Shown one piece after another: positions 35,084 to 46,106 of a stretch of DNA of 48,489 nucleotides. The translations under genes and the position numbers were made by a program. How positions within the stretch are numbered: position 1 is the stretch's first letter; each line of letters opens with the position of its first letter. The notes beneath the pieces are model-generated. The model did no database searches and was not told the origin of the DNA. It saw only the letters and a program-made list of their open reading frames with translations. The DNA is from Lactifluus volemus (Eukaryota > Basidiomycota > Agaricomycetes > Russulales > Russulaceae), in contig WTXI01000270.1 of NCBI GenBank assembly GCA_022376515.1, positions 1 to 48,489 on the forward strand. Direction: 5' to 3'.

Positions 35084-37552
35084 TCACGCCGACCACGTAA
35101 AAGCTTTTAGCGCAACGACGTGCACCAAGCTCAACCCCACGTTCAAAGGGCCATTGTCCGACAGCGAGTCGACGATACCCAGCCCAGCAAGCGTCGACAG
35201 TGCCCATAGAGGTACAACTTTGCTGTTGAAACAAAGCGAGGCGACTTTGAGCGCCAGAACGCCCGACTTGAGCGCCCGCAGCGCGACAGTGGTATTCCGC
35301 TCTGAAAGCAGAACCGCAAACCACGGCCGTCGCCACCAGCGCAGTAGCCACCTCCTTTTACCCCTCGAGCTTCCAGGAGGCGGCGTTGGGCGATTGCTTG
35401 GTGCAGAAGATCGTGATGTGAGCTGTGGTAAGACGGGGGATGATGGAGGCGAGGCCACCGTTGTGGATAGGCGGGGCGCTGGAATTAATAATGACGTGGA
35501 GGCGGCATCCGACGTACGTCTGGGCGTCAGAGCGTCCGATATGCTCGATTTTGGCTGGATAGGGTTGAACTGCAATGAAACCGGCTTATGAGTTGGTGAA
35601 GAGCGAGGATGAGTCGGATCAGGAACAGACCTTGCCGAGGTGCAACGCGGCGAGGACCCTCTCGCAGGATGGGCGCGCGCTTGGTGTGACGTTCAAAAGA
35701 CTCTCAAGTAACACGAGATATGACCGTGGCAATCTTCGCGAGGTGAACAGCGTCTCTAGACGAGGGTTACTTTTGAACCCAGGGTATGAAGACACTTCTC
35801 GTTCCAACCGGTCCATATCACTACCCTTTTCACCATCCTTATCATGAGAGGTAGCGATGGAGCCATCGAGCCCGGGAAGGTCACCATTCGCAGCCCAGCG
35901 GTATGGGAGACGGAAAAAGACCAACTTGTGAAGGATCATGCCGAGTGACCACATATCCGATTTTGAATCTGTCGGAGGCAGAGTGTGGTGCGGAGGCACG
36001 GGAAGCGATTCTGGGGAACTGTATTCGAGACTAAATGATGATGTCAGTGAAGACTTGTATCATAGGAGTGAGCTGCAGGACTCACGTTCCCGTATTCCCA
36101 CTCCTCGCGCGGGGTGTTTGCAGCATGTCACGGGAAGTTCCAAAGTCGGATAGCATCGCGCGTGGGCTGCAGAGTCGTCAGCGTGATGAACAACGGAGAA
36201 GAATTATGCGTGCATGAGAGTGCCTTCATCCCAAGTTAAAAGAACATTTCCAGGCTTAAGGTCAAGATGTAGGATGCTCCTGTCATGCTGAAGCCCCAGA
36301 TTGTCAACACGGCATGATTCGTTTGTTGGAGAGGCGCTCAGCGCACCAAAAAACCGAGCCCAGCAGCAACGCCACCAAATATACCGAGGACCTCCTCGGC
36401 GCTAAGGAGATGTACAGCTGTCCACCCATGGTCATTGTTGTTGAGCTTTGCACGGTATGCGGACTTTTCTGAAGGTGCGGCATGTTGCATGGCGCGGAAG
36501 GCGCGGATGCGAGCGGAGCGAGAAAGTATATCAGAAGGCGAGTCATCGTCATTCGTAGAGGCATTATGTGAGGGTGAATGTAGGGGATGGGTCGGCCGGC
36601 CGAGACGGGCGTCGATGTAATCGTCAAGCGAACCTCCTTCGGCCCATTGCATCAAGACGCTGTCGGGTCCCGCTTAAAAAGAGATATGGTCGTTAAGGTG
36701 AAGAAGAGCATACTGCAAGGTGGGAATCTTTGGTCCAAAGCTGGAGAACTGGGCCGTTTCGAGCCAGGCATGATGATAGGTAATGATGTTGGGATGACGC
36801 AATGTTTCAAGTAGGTGAACTTCGCGCAAGATGTTCAAGAGATATGACGCAGATTGACCGATGGCTATTTTTTTGACGGCAAAGCGGCCTGAATGTGAAG
36901 AGTCGTAAGCCGATACTCAAGACCGACCGATCAAGACTCGGTTTACCAAGTGGATTGCCGTTGAGGACATGCTTTGGCAACATTTGAATCAGTTCAGACG
37001 AAATCGATTATGGAACATAGGTTGTACCTGACATAGAAACACACTGCCATTTGCACCCATACCCAAGCGTGCCTCTTCTTGAAAGAAGGCCTTGAAGTAG
37101 CCTTCTGCCATAGTCTCTGGGGTAAAAATATCATCACTATCGACACCTGTTGGTGACGGGGGGCGGGAACTCGTTTCAGACGACGGCACGGATTGAGTGG
37201 AAGGTAGAGGAGGGGACGGAGGTCGACTAGCAGTCTGATTGGCGACCTGGAGGAGATGGAAGTAATTTGCTGCGCGAGCTGCGGAGACATCCTCGAAACG
37301 GTTTAAATTTGTGAAAAGAGGATCATGCTCATGAGACTGAACATCTGCGCCTCGCTCTGAAAGACCTGTTGGCAAAGGTTGGGAACAGTAGGGACAAAGA
37401 CGAGGTACGGGTTGTTTGAGAGTGGTGGATTGGGAAGAACGATGTATGGTGAGAGCATGCGAGGTAGGATTGTAGAGAACGACCTGATTTGAGGCATGAA
37501 GGATAGGACGCCAGGACGTGTCTCTGTCAGGCTGAATGAGAGCAGTATCCAT
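35084..37552 (-). CDS. IKS1: IKS1-like serine/threonine protein kinase
   Basis: Eight exons (37552-37028, 36971-36947, 36888-36714, 36659-36347, 36287-36214, 36166-36086, 36030-35631, 35569-35084) join in frame to 692 aa. The N-terminus carries CPYCSQPLP, then a Ser/Pro-rich stretch. The kinase domain begins with LGMGANGSVFLCQ, with Lys189 in FAVKKI, catalytic Asp355 in HLDLKPGNVLL (HLD replaces the usual HRD) and DFG at 378-380, followed by YSSPES. A long acidic insert sits after PLHSPS. The C-terminal ~80 residues are hydrophobic, suggesting membrane association. Iks1 in yeast is a poorly characterised kinase. The intron at 36213-36167 has a GC donor; the join to IPRAMLSDFG confirms it. It is divergent from the DUF7137 gene, 163 bp apart. 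Confidence 0.88.
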
Positions 37553-37715
37553 TGGATTCGTTCAGACTGTGAGCGTTGACGTTGAATATGGAACTAGCAT
37601 GACATGACCCATGTGGCTGGTTAAGCGGGGGGTGCGGCCGTCTTGCCGCCTTTTTACTCGCTCACTCAACTCACTCCACTCACTCGCTCACACCTCTTGG
37701 TCTCAGCATTCTCCA
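37553..37715. promoter_or_regulatory. Bidirectional promoter region, kinase / DUF7137
   Basis: Only 163 bp separate the two divergent start codons. The plus-strand side is rich in CTCACTC repeats typical of basidiomycete leaders. No clear TATA box on either side. Confidence 0.45.
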
Positions 37716-38374
37716 ATGTCCGCATCGGTAACCTCAGCTGTTTCCGCCTCTCAACAAACCTCGAGTGGTTCCAAAACTTCCGCTCTCAGCATCCCTGCGT
37801 CCGCCCCCGCCGGTCTCCTCACCATCACTCAACCACCTCAGACAAGTATCGCTTTCTTCAAAATCGCCCCATCCCAGCCCGTTACATTTGCCTGGAATTT
37901 TTCATACGTTCTTTCCACACCAGCTCACCTTACGGTCTCGGCTATCTGCGAAAATGGAAATACCTACCCTATAGGACCAACCGACGGTATTATACCAGGC
38001 AGTGCTACAAGCGTGATATGGGATCCATACGCTTGGGACCAGAACAACCCAAATAGTCCACTCCCTCAAGCTACCTACACCCTCGAGATTTTCGACAACC
38101 GAGGGCCAGGTTCAGCAAGGGCGCCGGGCTTACTCCAGCCAAATAATGCCCTTAGATTTGCATTGTATACCCCACAGTCGTATACCCCGATTGGTTCAGG
38201 AAAGTTGCCTATATTTTCTCTTGTTATAATCTAGCTAATTCCTTGACAGGTTGGCAATGCACTGGCTGCAATAGCGCTGCTAACACAGTACATCCCGCAT
38301 TTTTCTGTGTTTGCCTTAGCATATTTGTCATGTTTGTTTCTGGACTCGCGATCCTTCGCAACTCTGCTCGTTAG
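37716..38374 (+). CDS. DUF7137 family protein (Ser-rich, single C-terminal membrane helix)
   Basis: Two exons (37716-38193 and 38250-38374) give 200 aa. A Ser/Ala/Thr-rich N-terminus leads to the domain: LLTITQPPQTSIAFFKIAP, VTFAWNFSYVLSTPAHLTVSA, GNTYPIGPTDGIIPG, VIWDPYAW, TYTLEIFDNRGPG, LRFALYTPQSYTPI. After the intron comes GWQCTGCNS and the helix FVMFVSGLAIL. The donor GTTCAG gives the phase needed for GWQC. Family members are fungal and of unknown function, probably at the cell surface. Family proteins normally start with a signal peptide; here neither this ATG nor the in-frame ATG at 37611 gives one, so a small upstream exon may be missing or the start may be altered. Confidence 0.78.
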
Positions 38375-39730
38375 ACCTGGACAATGGACCATTCATGTTT
38401 CGTTTTTACTAGGTTGCTCATAGACATTGACTCTTCTCTTCTCCCCTTTTTGCTTACTAGTAACTACGAAAGGACTTGCCGTACAGCATGTTGATCCTTC
38501 ATCGACCGTCGTTACGAACAGACTCGCAGCACTACATACGGATATTTGTAATATCTCATAAATCACGGTTCGCATCGTATCTAGGGCCGTCTTAAGCGTT
38601 CATATTCGCACTCGTTACGTCGATGCGGTGAGCCTGAGGCGGGGACTGGAATCCAAGAACCCGACCGAATGAAAGTTCGTCGGCTATGGGCTCGTCTGAG
38701 GCTCTGGCTCCTTATTTGTGTCGGTTCCCATAGCCGACAGCTCTAGAAAGTACGCCTAGCCTTAGTTGAGACCCCAACAGCCTTCGCAAAAGATCAATGT
38801 GTTGATCCCCATTGATAAACGTTAAACCATGAATCACTCACTTTCTCTTACTGGCACATCAATCAGGAACGGTATGTCATACTACGATCATCACCATCAC
38901 TGAATCAGACATCTCCACTGTGTCTGTGCTGGTTTACCTTCGAGTTGTTGACTCTGCAACTTGTAGTGTGGCACCTCCCATCCCCCCGCTGGCAGTTGCC
39001 AGTTGCCACGGGCGCGTTACCATCCCTCGTTTCCCATCATTGAAAATCTGTGATCTTTGGCCACCTCAATCGCCATTTCTCGTCAGTTGCATGCCTGTCT
39101 AGGTACCCAACCAGCTTCTCGTTGTTCAAAGCCTTTAGTAATGCATCTCCACAGCAGGAAGGACATGATCCAAGCACGGCCATCGGAAGTGAGGTCTTGT
39201 GCTGGAGGATGCGCTGTATATTGGGCGGCCGCTACTCTACCTCGTTGCATGATAGATTGGAAAATCTTCGTCTTGATTGCGATGGTACATCAAGTTCAGA
39301 GTAACCGATCTCCCCGAGGGCGCAAAGCCCATCGGCCGTGACGGATCAAACGCAATGAACCCAAGGAGCCCCGTCCTTCTACAAGTAAAGTATGTTGCGT
39401 ACCCTCCGACGTTACCTTTCGCACCCACCGCCCCAGGTGATACTGAAGGACCAAGAGGTGCGGCACGCTATCCTTCCTTCAGGCAATCGATCATTCAATG
39501 CTTATCTTTCAAGTTTTCACGTCAGGTTTATCTCACGACCTGGCTGCGATCGCGATCGAGTACGCTTCGCCATTGAATAATTACCCTGTGCCGGCTAGGA
39601 AAAGCACCTCGTGCGCCAAACGCAGAGAAATACTTAGTACTCGGCCATCGCTTCGGTCATCGTCGTTCTATATACAGCCAGTTAATTTATTCTTCGAATT
39701 TTCAAATCCCCCGACCCAACCCACCCCCCT
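38375..39730. other. Intergenic 1.35 kb
   Basis: No gene recognised. A 12-13-nt inverted pair lies at about 38680-38691 and 38727-38739. Overlapping open frames at 39050-39580 have no known motif. A TATA-like box near the right end belongs to the next gene. Confidence 0.45.
39669..39675 (+). promoter_or_regulatory. TATA-like box
   Basis: TATATAC lies 56-62 bp upstream of the ATG of the 616-aa gene, in a reasonable place for a core promoter with a short leader. Confidence 0.45.
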
Positions 39731-41581
39731 ATGACGTCCCTTTCAGTCTGCTCGTTTCCCGAGGCTCCTAATCTCGCAGAAAGCTCTTCGAAATCCAGGC
39801 GAAATTTCTTTGGATCACTGTTTGCCAAACGTGGTGTGCCCTTTCTGAAAGGCTTTCGACGCCTTGGAAAAGCACGCGCGAAGAACAGCGCCGTCCACCC
39901 TGTAGATGACGTGCTGTTGTCCCCGCCATCCGCTACTCGGTTTGTTTTCTCAATCTCTAATTCTGCTCCTCATCTCACCTCTCAGAATAGCTTGCGGCCA
40001 CCTATCGATCCCAACCCTCGGCCAACTATCACGATTGGAAAGAGTGATCCCGCGACCCTCACAAAGGAGCTTAAGAAGGCTCACCGCTCATCGTACTCTT
40101 CGTGTCCCGTCGGAAACAGTGTGTATGCCGCTTCACAAAATACGTTGTCGTCAGCAGAAGAGCATGCGATCGCTCCAAATGTCGACGTTGAGCAGCAGCG
40201 GAATCCTTTCCTTCGTGCACTTGTCAATATCAAGAGTTTTTCGACCACCTCTCTCGTCGGATCCTCAGGACATAGTAGCGTGCCGTCAAGGACATTGTCG
40301 CCATCTCGTCCGCGATTCAACTCTGAGACCACCGTCACGCGTAGTTCGGCGTCGACTGCGCACAGTGGTCCCTGGACTAGCGAAGGGAAGGAGGCAGAGC
40401 CCGTGCTGCATATTGTAGACACCGCCGCTTCCGAAAGTGATCAGGCAGGCCTCTCCTCGGACGATCCGCTCCGGGAAAGCAGCAGCGAGTCGGTCCCACA
40501 ACAACCCAGGCAAAGACACGAAACCAGGGCAGCCACTGCTACTACTACTACCACGATCGACAAGCGCACGCCCTCGAACGAGTTCAGTAACAGTAACGAA
40601 ACGCCCCTGCTCGTCCCGCGGTTCCTCAACGTGTACATCGCTCACATGCGTTCCGGCTCCCGACCCATACCCGTCTCATCTCCCAGTCGTCTCCCCAAAC
40701 CCTCGCCTCCAACACCCACCGCCGCGACCACGACAGCGACCTCATCCGGGCCCAATTCGCCGCGCTCTGGCACCGTCTCACTTCCCGACCGCCCCACTAC
40801 GACAAGTGAAGGCGATAACAACCCTGAAGAGCAGGAGGGTAGTAACGAGGGCAGGGGACGGTCATCGCGACCGCGTCCGTCGCAACTGCCAGTACCAGTG
40901 GTACCAGTACCCAGAACTGCGATCGCGATTGGCGTCACGGACTGTTCAGAACCCGTCGCACTTCCCGCCGTCGTCGTTGACTCGACTCGATCTCACCAGA
41001 CTACGATTGGCAGTAGCCCCTGTCCTTCTCAGCCCCCTTCATTCCTTCTGACGAGTCCCACCCCTACTGAACGCCACTATCCACAGCCACCGCGAGGTCG
41101 TGCTCGATCGCGGACAGTCGCCGCTTCTACGACCACTACTGCCGCTGCTGCCGTCGTAGAATCAGGTCACGCTCGGTCACGGACCATCTCCGCTTCTCGT
41201 ACTACTACTACTGCTGCTGCTACTGCGACTGCTGCTGCTGCGGAATCAAGCCGCGGCGCTCGGTTACAGACAATCTCCACTTTTAGCTCCACTACTGCAG
41301 AATCATCATCACCTCGGAAAAGGACAGTCTCCGGTTCTACTACCACTGCTGCGGAATCCAGTCGCGGCACTCGATCGCGGACAACCTCTGCTGCTTCTGC
41401 TTCTACTACTGCCGGAGCTAGGAATAGGAAGAAGCCCGAGTCTTCACCGACAGTCCGATCGTCGTCGTCGTCCGCTGGCCGTGGGCCCCGGCCGGCTCTA
41501 GAGTCGCCGTCCTTTGCGAACCGTGAGTTGCCGCCGTCACGGCTTCCCGTCGTCGTCGTGACCGGTAAGCACTCGGCGTAG
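39731..41581 (+). CDS. Disordered Ser/Thr/Ala-rich protein, 616 aa, single exon
   Basis: Function unknown. One uninterrupted frame begins with a basic patch (SSKSRRNFFGSLFAKRGVPFLKGFRRLGKARAK region, residues 20-55) and then turns Ser/Thr/Pro-rich throughout. No globular domain is visible. Residues about 455-570 contain roughly five imperfect copies of a 22-25-residue unit with RSRT(I/V)SAS, a run of Thr and Ala, and ESSRG. The basic RSRT motifs next to Ser/Thr stretches could be phosphorylation or RNA/membrane contact sites, which is inference. Absence of introns is unusual beside its multi-exon neighbours, but the length of the open frame and the codon pattern support coding. The start is supported by the TATA-like box and the basic N-terminus. 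Confidence 0.7.
   Translation: MTSLSVCSFPEAPNLAESSSKSRRNFFGSLFAKRGVPFLKGFRRLGKARAKNSAVHPVDDVLLSPPSATRFVFSISNSAPHLTSQNSLRPPIDPNPRPTITIGKSDPATLTKELKKAHRSSYSSCPVGNSVYAASQNTLSSAEEHAIAPNVDVEQQRNPFLRALVNIKSFSTTSLVGSSGHSSVPSRTLSPSRPRFNSETTVTRSSASTAHSGPWTSEGKEAEPVLHIVDTAASESDQAGLSSDDPLRESSSESVPQQPRQRHETRAATATTTTTIDKRTPSNEFSNSNETPLLVPRFLNVYIAHMRSGSRPIPVSSPSRLPKPSPPTPTAATTTATSSGPNSPRSGTVSLPDRPTTTSEGDNNPEEQEGSNEGRGRSSRPRPSQLPVPVVPVPRTAIAIGVTDCSEPVALPAVVVDSTRSHQTTIGSSPCPSQPPSFLLTSPTPTERHYPQPPRGRARSRTVAASTTTTAAAAVVESGHARSRTISASRTTTTAAATATAAAAESSRGARLQTISTFSSTTAESSSPRKRTVSGSTTTAAESSRGTRSRTTSAASASTTAGARNRKKPESSPTVRSSSSSAGRGPRPALESPSFANRELPPSRLPVVVVTGKHSA
41096..41430 (+). repeat. Imperfect coding repeats (about 70 bp unit)
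   Basis: About five diverged tandem units encoding RSRT..S-A-S-TTT-AAA-ESSRG. Runs of ACT/GCT trinucleotides within them suggest slippage-driven growth. Confidence 0.65.
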
Positions 41582-41959
41582 GAGCGCGACGTGGATTCGG
41601 TTTATGGGCTCAGTTGCGCGGTGCGGCAATGCAGGTGCGACGATGGCCATTGATGAAGAATTTGAAGCTGTGTAATACCAAGACCGCACACATAAACACA
41701 CTCTCATTTATTTTTTTGTTGCTGATGGCAACTCTTTAACTGTTTCGCCCCTTTTTCTTCTTTTGCTGTAAAACATAATATCTGTTTATTTGTAGGACGC
41801 CCGCCCATCAGATACCGTCACTCGCTTACTTTACTTTTAGCTCGAGAAAATCAGCTGTAACATCACCACTATATTGAGTCTGGTTGTTTTTGATGATCAA
41901 TGCGGGCCTCGCTGTCTATCTCTACGCTCGCAGCCCCAATCGCTTACACCAAGGTTTGA
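41582..41959. other. Convergent 3' region
   Basis: Lies between the stop codons of two convergent genes. A T-rich stretch at 41708-41717 and scattered AATAA-like words fit 3'-end formation; nothing else seen. Confidence 0.45.
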
Positions 41960-43992
41960 TTACAAAGGCCCGTGCGCATATGCAGCACCGCTTTTCTTGA
42001 GGAGTCCCTCGACGAGTTTCATCCCTTCGAGTACTTTCTCTTCTTCCAGACGTCTTCCGACGATCTGCACGCCGACGGGCAGGCCGTGCATATCGTCGGC
42101 ATCATAACCCGTATATGCGTCTGCTTCGATCTTGTTCCGCGGTCTGAACGCCGGTGAGAGCTTATCAAGCGTGCGGTCTACACGCGTAACGGGCATGACA
42201 CCCGCGGAGTAATCCAGCTGCGGAAAAAAAAAGCAATTAGAATAAATCAGACTCGCGGATCATGTCTACCCCATTAGAACGGGGGGGGGGGGAAATTAAA
42301 CTGACAACGTTAAAGAGAAAGGTATACCCGCAAGCCTTCCACAGACGTGCGCTGTCGCCGTGTTTCATTGCAGGCAGCGCGTTGGGAACGCAGAGCACAA
42401 AGTCGAGCTCGGTCTCTTGCCAATACTCGAACCACTGCGCGCGATAGATGTTGCGTTGCCCGACGAGCGCGTACAGTGCCTGACCATCTTTCACGTGCCA
42501 GCCCTCGACGAGCGTGGCGTAGACCGGGTCTCGCAGAACGTAACGGTGGAACCAGGCGTAGAGCTTCATGAGGATGCGCGGGATTCGGAGCCCGGACAGG
42601 CCCGCCGCGACGCCGGGATCGTTGGACTCGCACCAGCGGATGGTCGAAGATGCTGCCACAACTGGTGAAATATAAAAGGGAAAAAAGGTTGGCAGCGATG
42701 TTATAGAATGGGAGGGGGGGAAGGGCTTACATGCATTGGCCATGAGCTGCGATCCGATTTGGAGAGCTCTGAACGGGCTGGGAGGGTCGCTGTCCGAGAA
42801 AAAAATGAGCACAGGAGAACAAAGGTAGGCTATGATGCTAACATGGCGATGATGTCATGTCCTTCCTCCTTTAAAAGGGAAACGACAATCTGCAGTGCGC
42901 GCTTGCATGCCGGAGAAGGCGTCACAACACCTATTTTGAAGGCTCGAGAACTTGTGTTGAAAAAAAAATTATGAAAAGAATCCCGAACCGTCGTCCCATA
43001 AAATACCTAGCTTCATCTTCTTGGGGAAGTTGACAGTTCGCCAGGGTATAGGATCGCACTGAGGGACAATAGAGAAAAGTGGAGCTAGTAATTCTCCAGT
43101 AACGCTGACGTACGGAATCATCGTATAGCCAGGGCTTCATACTGACAACAGCACGCCAAAAGGTGTCCAAGTCTTCCAGGGTCCTCGTCATGGGAGAATA
43201 GACGGGTGGTATGCCTTCTTGTCCAACCACGGAAGTTGCGTTTCCCACTTTGGGGAAACGACCGGTAGAGCATTTGATGGTGTAGATGCCGCTGTAATGA
43301 GCGGGGATACGAACTGATCCTGCCACGTCTGTCCCTATGCCTAATCTGGAGCCCCCGTACGCAAGGAGGGCAGCCTCGCCACCAGTAGACCCGCCAGCAG
43401 AGTGCTTGCTCGAGTAGGGGTTCGTCGTCCTCCCCCAGAGGTCAGAGGATGACTCGAAAGAAAGGAGAGTGATGGGAACATTTGTTTTGACGAAAGGATA
43501 AGCACCCGCGTCGCGCAGGAGGCGGACAATCGCAGCATCTTTCTGAAAAGGGTCTAGCCAGGAAGGACTGGAGTACCCGATAGACGAGGCGAAACCAGCA
43601 ACACCGACGGTATCTTTGATACTGACAGGAATTCCCGCAAGAGGACCGGTCCTATTGCACTGCCTCGCTGCAGCCTGTGCCTTGGATATCATCACCTCTG
43701 TCAGACAATTTGTCTTGCTGTGGGCTTTCAGAGCCCTTTTGCTGTAAGCAAGCAAGACACCTTCTGGGTCCACATCTCCACTTTTGACCTTGGCTACCAA
43801 TGAGGCGACATCGTGATTGAGGATTTCCTGATCTTTAGAGGTGATAGCGGCATGATATTCAACTGGTAAGTCGTTAATTCGATCTGTGCGTTCCTTTTGT
43901 TTGGCGCGGCTGTGAGAAAATATGAGATTGTATACAGATTATTGGAGAAAGGCTGACGATGCTCTCCAGTGTGATAGGTAGGAAAATATCAT
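41960..43992 (-). CDS. Amidase-signature hydrolase (fungal acetamidase / fatty-acid amidase type)
   Basis: Seven exons (43992-43958, 43909-43114, 43058-42989, 42930-42843, 42789-42731, 42661-42306, 42217-41960) join in frame to 553 aa, the usual family length. The Ser-cisSer-Lys triad is complete: Lys110 in PVSIKD, Ser186 in AGGSTGGEAAL and Ser210 in GTDVAGSVRIP. Spacing from cis-Ser to nucleophile is 24 residues, as in known members. Other family blocks: KTNCLTEVMI, PLAGIPVSIKDT, SGIYTIKCSTGRFP, LGILWDDG, LDYSAGVMPVTRVD and GLPVGVQIVGRRLEEE. It hydrolyses an amide or ester substrate not identifiable from sequence. The first exon of 35 nt encodes MIFSYLSHWRA; similar short N-termini occur in the family. 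Divergent from the Mob4-like gene by 100 bp. No frame breaks. Confidence 0.88.
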
Positions 43993-44092
43993 GGGGATGA
44001 TGGCATGTCAAGGTGTAATATATAGTAAACGAACTACTGTAGTCCGTTTATAGAAGAAGAGTGGCCGCTTCGCTCCGCCTTGTCCGTCCAAA
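43993..44092. promoter_or_regulatory. Bidirectional promoter, amidase / Mob4-like
   Basis: 100 bp between divergent ATGs, with a TATATAG stretch at about 44020-44026. Both transcripts must start within this short interval or inside the neighbouring gene. Confidence 0.4.
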
Positions 44093-45807
44093 ATGTCCGT
44101 CGCTCCACTACGCCCATTGAAAGGATCAAGAATATCCACATTTTATCCCATCAAAAGCATCCCTCCTCTCTCCACATTAGACAGTGCTTTCCAACTTCAA
44201 GAATTCATTTCGCTAACCATCCGTTTGAATATCCACGATGTCTCAGCCATAATCTCGATCCCAGATTCACGAAATAATACGGAAGGCATCTCAGACGATA
44301 ACATAAATGATGAAGCCGATGTGGATAGGGATGCAAAAAGCGAGTTTGCTGTCGACACAGCGTGTTGGATTTATGAACAGTTGCGGTACGTAGATTCTCT
44401 GTTCCTGTCGCGCTACAACTCACGGCGTGTTCAAAGACGGCTCGCGCAGGATCTCTCTCACCCTCTGATCACGATGCTACAGCAGGAGTGTACACGTGCG
44501 ACATGTCCTGAGATGAAAGCTGGCGAGTGGATGTACTTATGCGTCGCTCATGGCAATGAAGGCGCAATGGAGGCGAGTCTCTTTACTTATAGGTTGAAAA
44601 AAAAAAAAAGTCATTTCTGACAGTCTGGGCAGCAATGCTGCGCCATCGACTATATTTTGCACACCGTGGACAGCGCAACTGCTCTTTTAAATTCACCACG
44701 AGCGTTCCCGTCACGGTACGCGTCATCTTTTTGCACCTCCCTTTTCAGCTGGCTTCTTGCTTGACATTTCCCTCGCTTACAGGATCAACATCCCTTCTCC
44801 CTCCCATCGACACTTCAACTCGCTCGCCGCCGCCTCGGCGTATCTTTGCTCATGCGTACTTCCATCACCGTGAAGTCTTCGAACAGGCCGAAGCCGAATC
44901 GTCCTCTACGCCCGATTCCTCGCGCTAACCTGCAAGTTTGACCTCGTCCCTCCTGACTTTCTTATCATCCCGACCCCTTCAATGGCTTCCGACGACCCCG
45001 AACCCCCTCGCTTGCTCGCCGCTGCCGTTGACCCGCAACACCTACCCGGCCGGAGGATGACAGTGACGACCGAGGGCGCGGCGTACACCGGGGCCTGGGT
45101 GTGGACAGCTTGGGCGGTATCGATCGCAACCCGAGCCCACGTAAAGGCCGCAATCGCACTGGAACGATGATTTTCAGTGAGGCGCTCATCATGGCGGAGG
45201 AGCTAGGCAAGGACGGACATTCGCCGAGTCCAGAGCGCGAGTCAATGGCCCAGATGTCCGGCGCTTCGAGTGGTATTCATGAGTCGGACAGTGACTTTGT
45301 ACACGTTGACGTGTCAAACCAAGGAGAAGAGGAGGAGCACTCGGCGGAGGAGCACGACGGCTATATGGGTCCACTCACGGAAGTGAACAATCGGACATAC
45401 GACCTGGATCTCCCAGAGGAAGACCATCACGTCACTGGAACCCCCGACATACATACATATCCAGATGCCGTTCAGGACCATCAAGCCCCCGAACAGGACG
45501 TCACGGACGATGCCGAAATGGAAAGCGACACTCTGGCAGAAGCTCTAGGGGAGCCTGTCGACGAGGACGACCCAGAACAGACGTGACCTCTGCGCACGGC
45601 GCGGCTTCCGGTACCACCATCATCGAATTGCCCTCTGCAGACGAGATGATTGATGCGCTGGAAGAGGACGCGCAAGAGGAAGAGGAAGACTTGACCGAAG
45701 CGGTGGTAGAAGCTCACGACGATGATGCGGATGCTGTGGACGCGCGGGAAGTGGACGAACAAATTGCCCTGGACGAACCGCAGGACGAAGCGGCGGATGC
45801 GGTTTAG
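44093..45807 (+). CDS. MOB4: Mob4/phocein-like protein with frameshifted 3' third
   Basis: Mob4 (phocein) is a STRIPAK-complex subunit; fungal homologues act in septation and development signalling. Exons 44093-44385, 44437-44572 and 44633-44715, and a fourth from about 44782, give RPLKGSRISTFYPIK, LDSAFQLQEFI, CWIYEQLRRLAQDLSHPLITMLQQECTRATCPEMKAGEW, YLCVAHGNEGAMEQCCAIDYILHT and LLNSPRAFPSRINIPS. The zinc ligands are visible: the two Cys of CTRATC and His in HAYFHH. From about 44830 the expected protein (LARRLGRIFAHAYFHHRE, ARFLALTCKFDLVP, then a long acidic tail) continues across frames. Indels are needed near 44830, 44840, 44905, 45090 and 45585. No substitutions to stop were seen within the correct frames. 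Either a recent loss or sequence errors. The second intron has a GC donor (GAG/GCGAGT). Confidence 0.78.
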
Positions 45808-46106
45808 GCTGTGATATTTATAGTTTCCTTATGGTCTTTTAAGATGTGATACTATTTCCAGTAGGCGCCCTTTATGTTGTCATGTACATGGTGACACAAA
45901 CCGTTTGGGTGACTACAAAATCGGAGAGCTCATCCGAAAAGCGTTAGTAAAAATGTAGGAAACCACTTTCCGCTCGGCTTAAACCCCTACTCGTTTGGAA
46001 GCATGAAGTGACTCTCGTATTTCAAAAGACAGCAACATTACACACTTCTGGAAAAACGGCAAAAGGCATAGACAAGCGAAAGTTGACTCTTTTGGTCCAT
46101 CCTCGC

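Noticed and set aside
39050..39580. Possible gene between the DUF7137 and 616-aa genes
   Set aside because: Overlapping short frames without motif or consistent splice structure.
40286..41370. Open frames on the opposite strand and other frames across the 616-aa gene
   Set aside because: Shadows of a long GC-rich, low-complexity coding frame.
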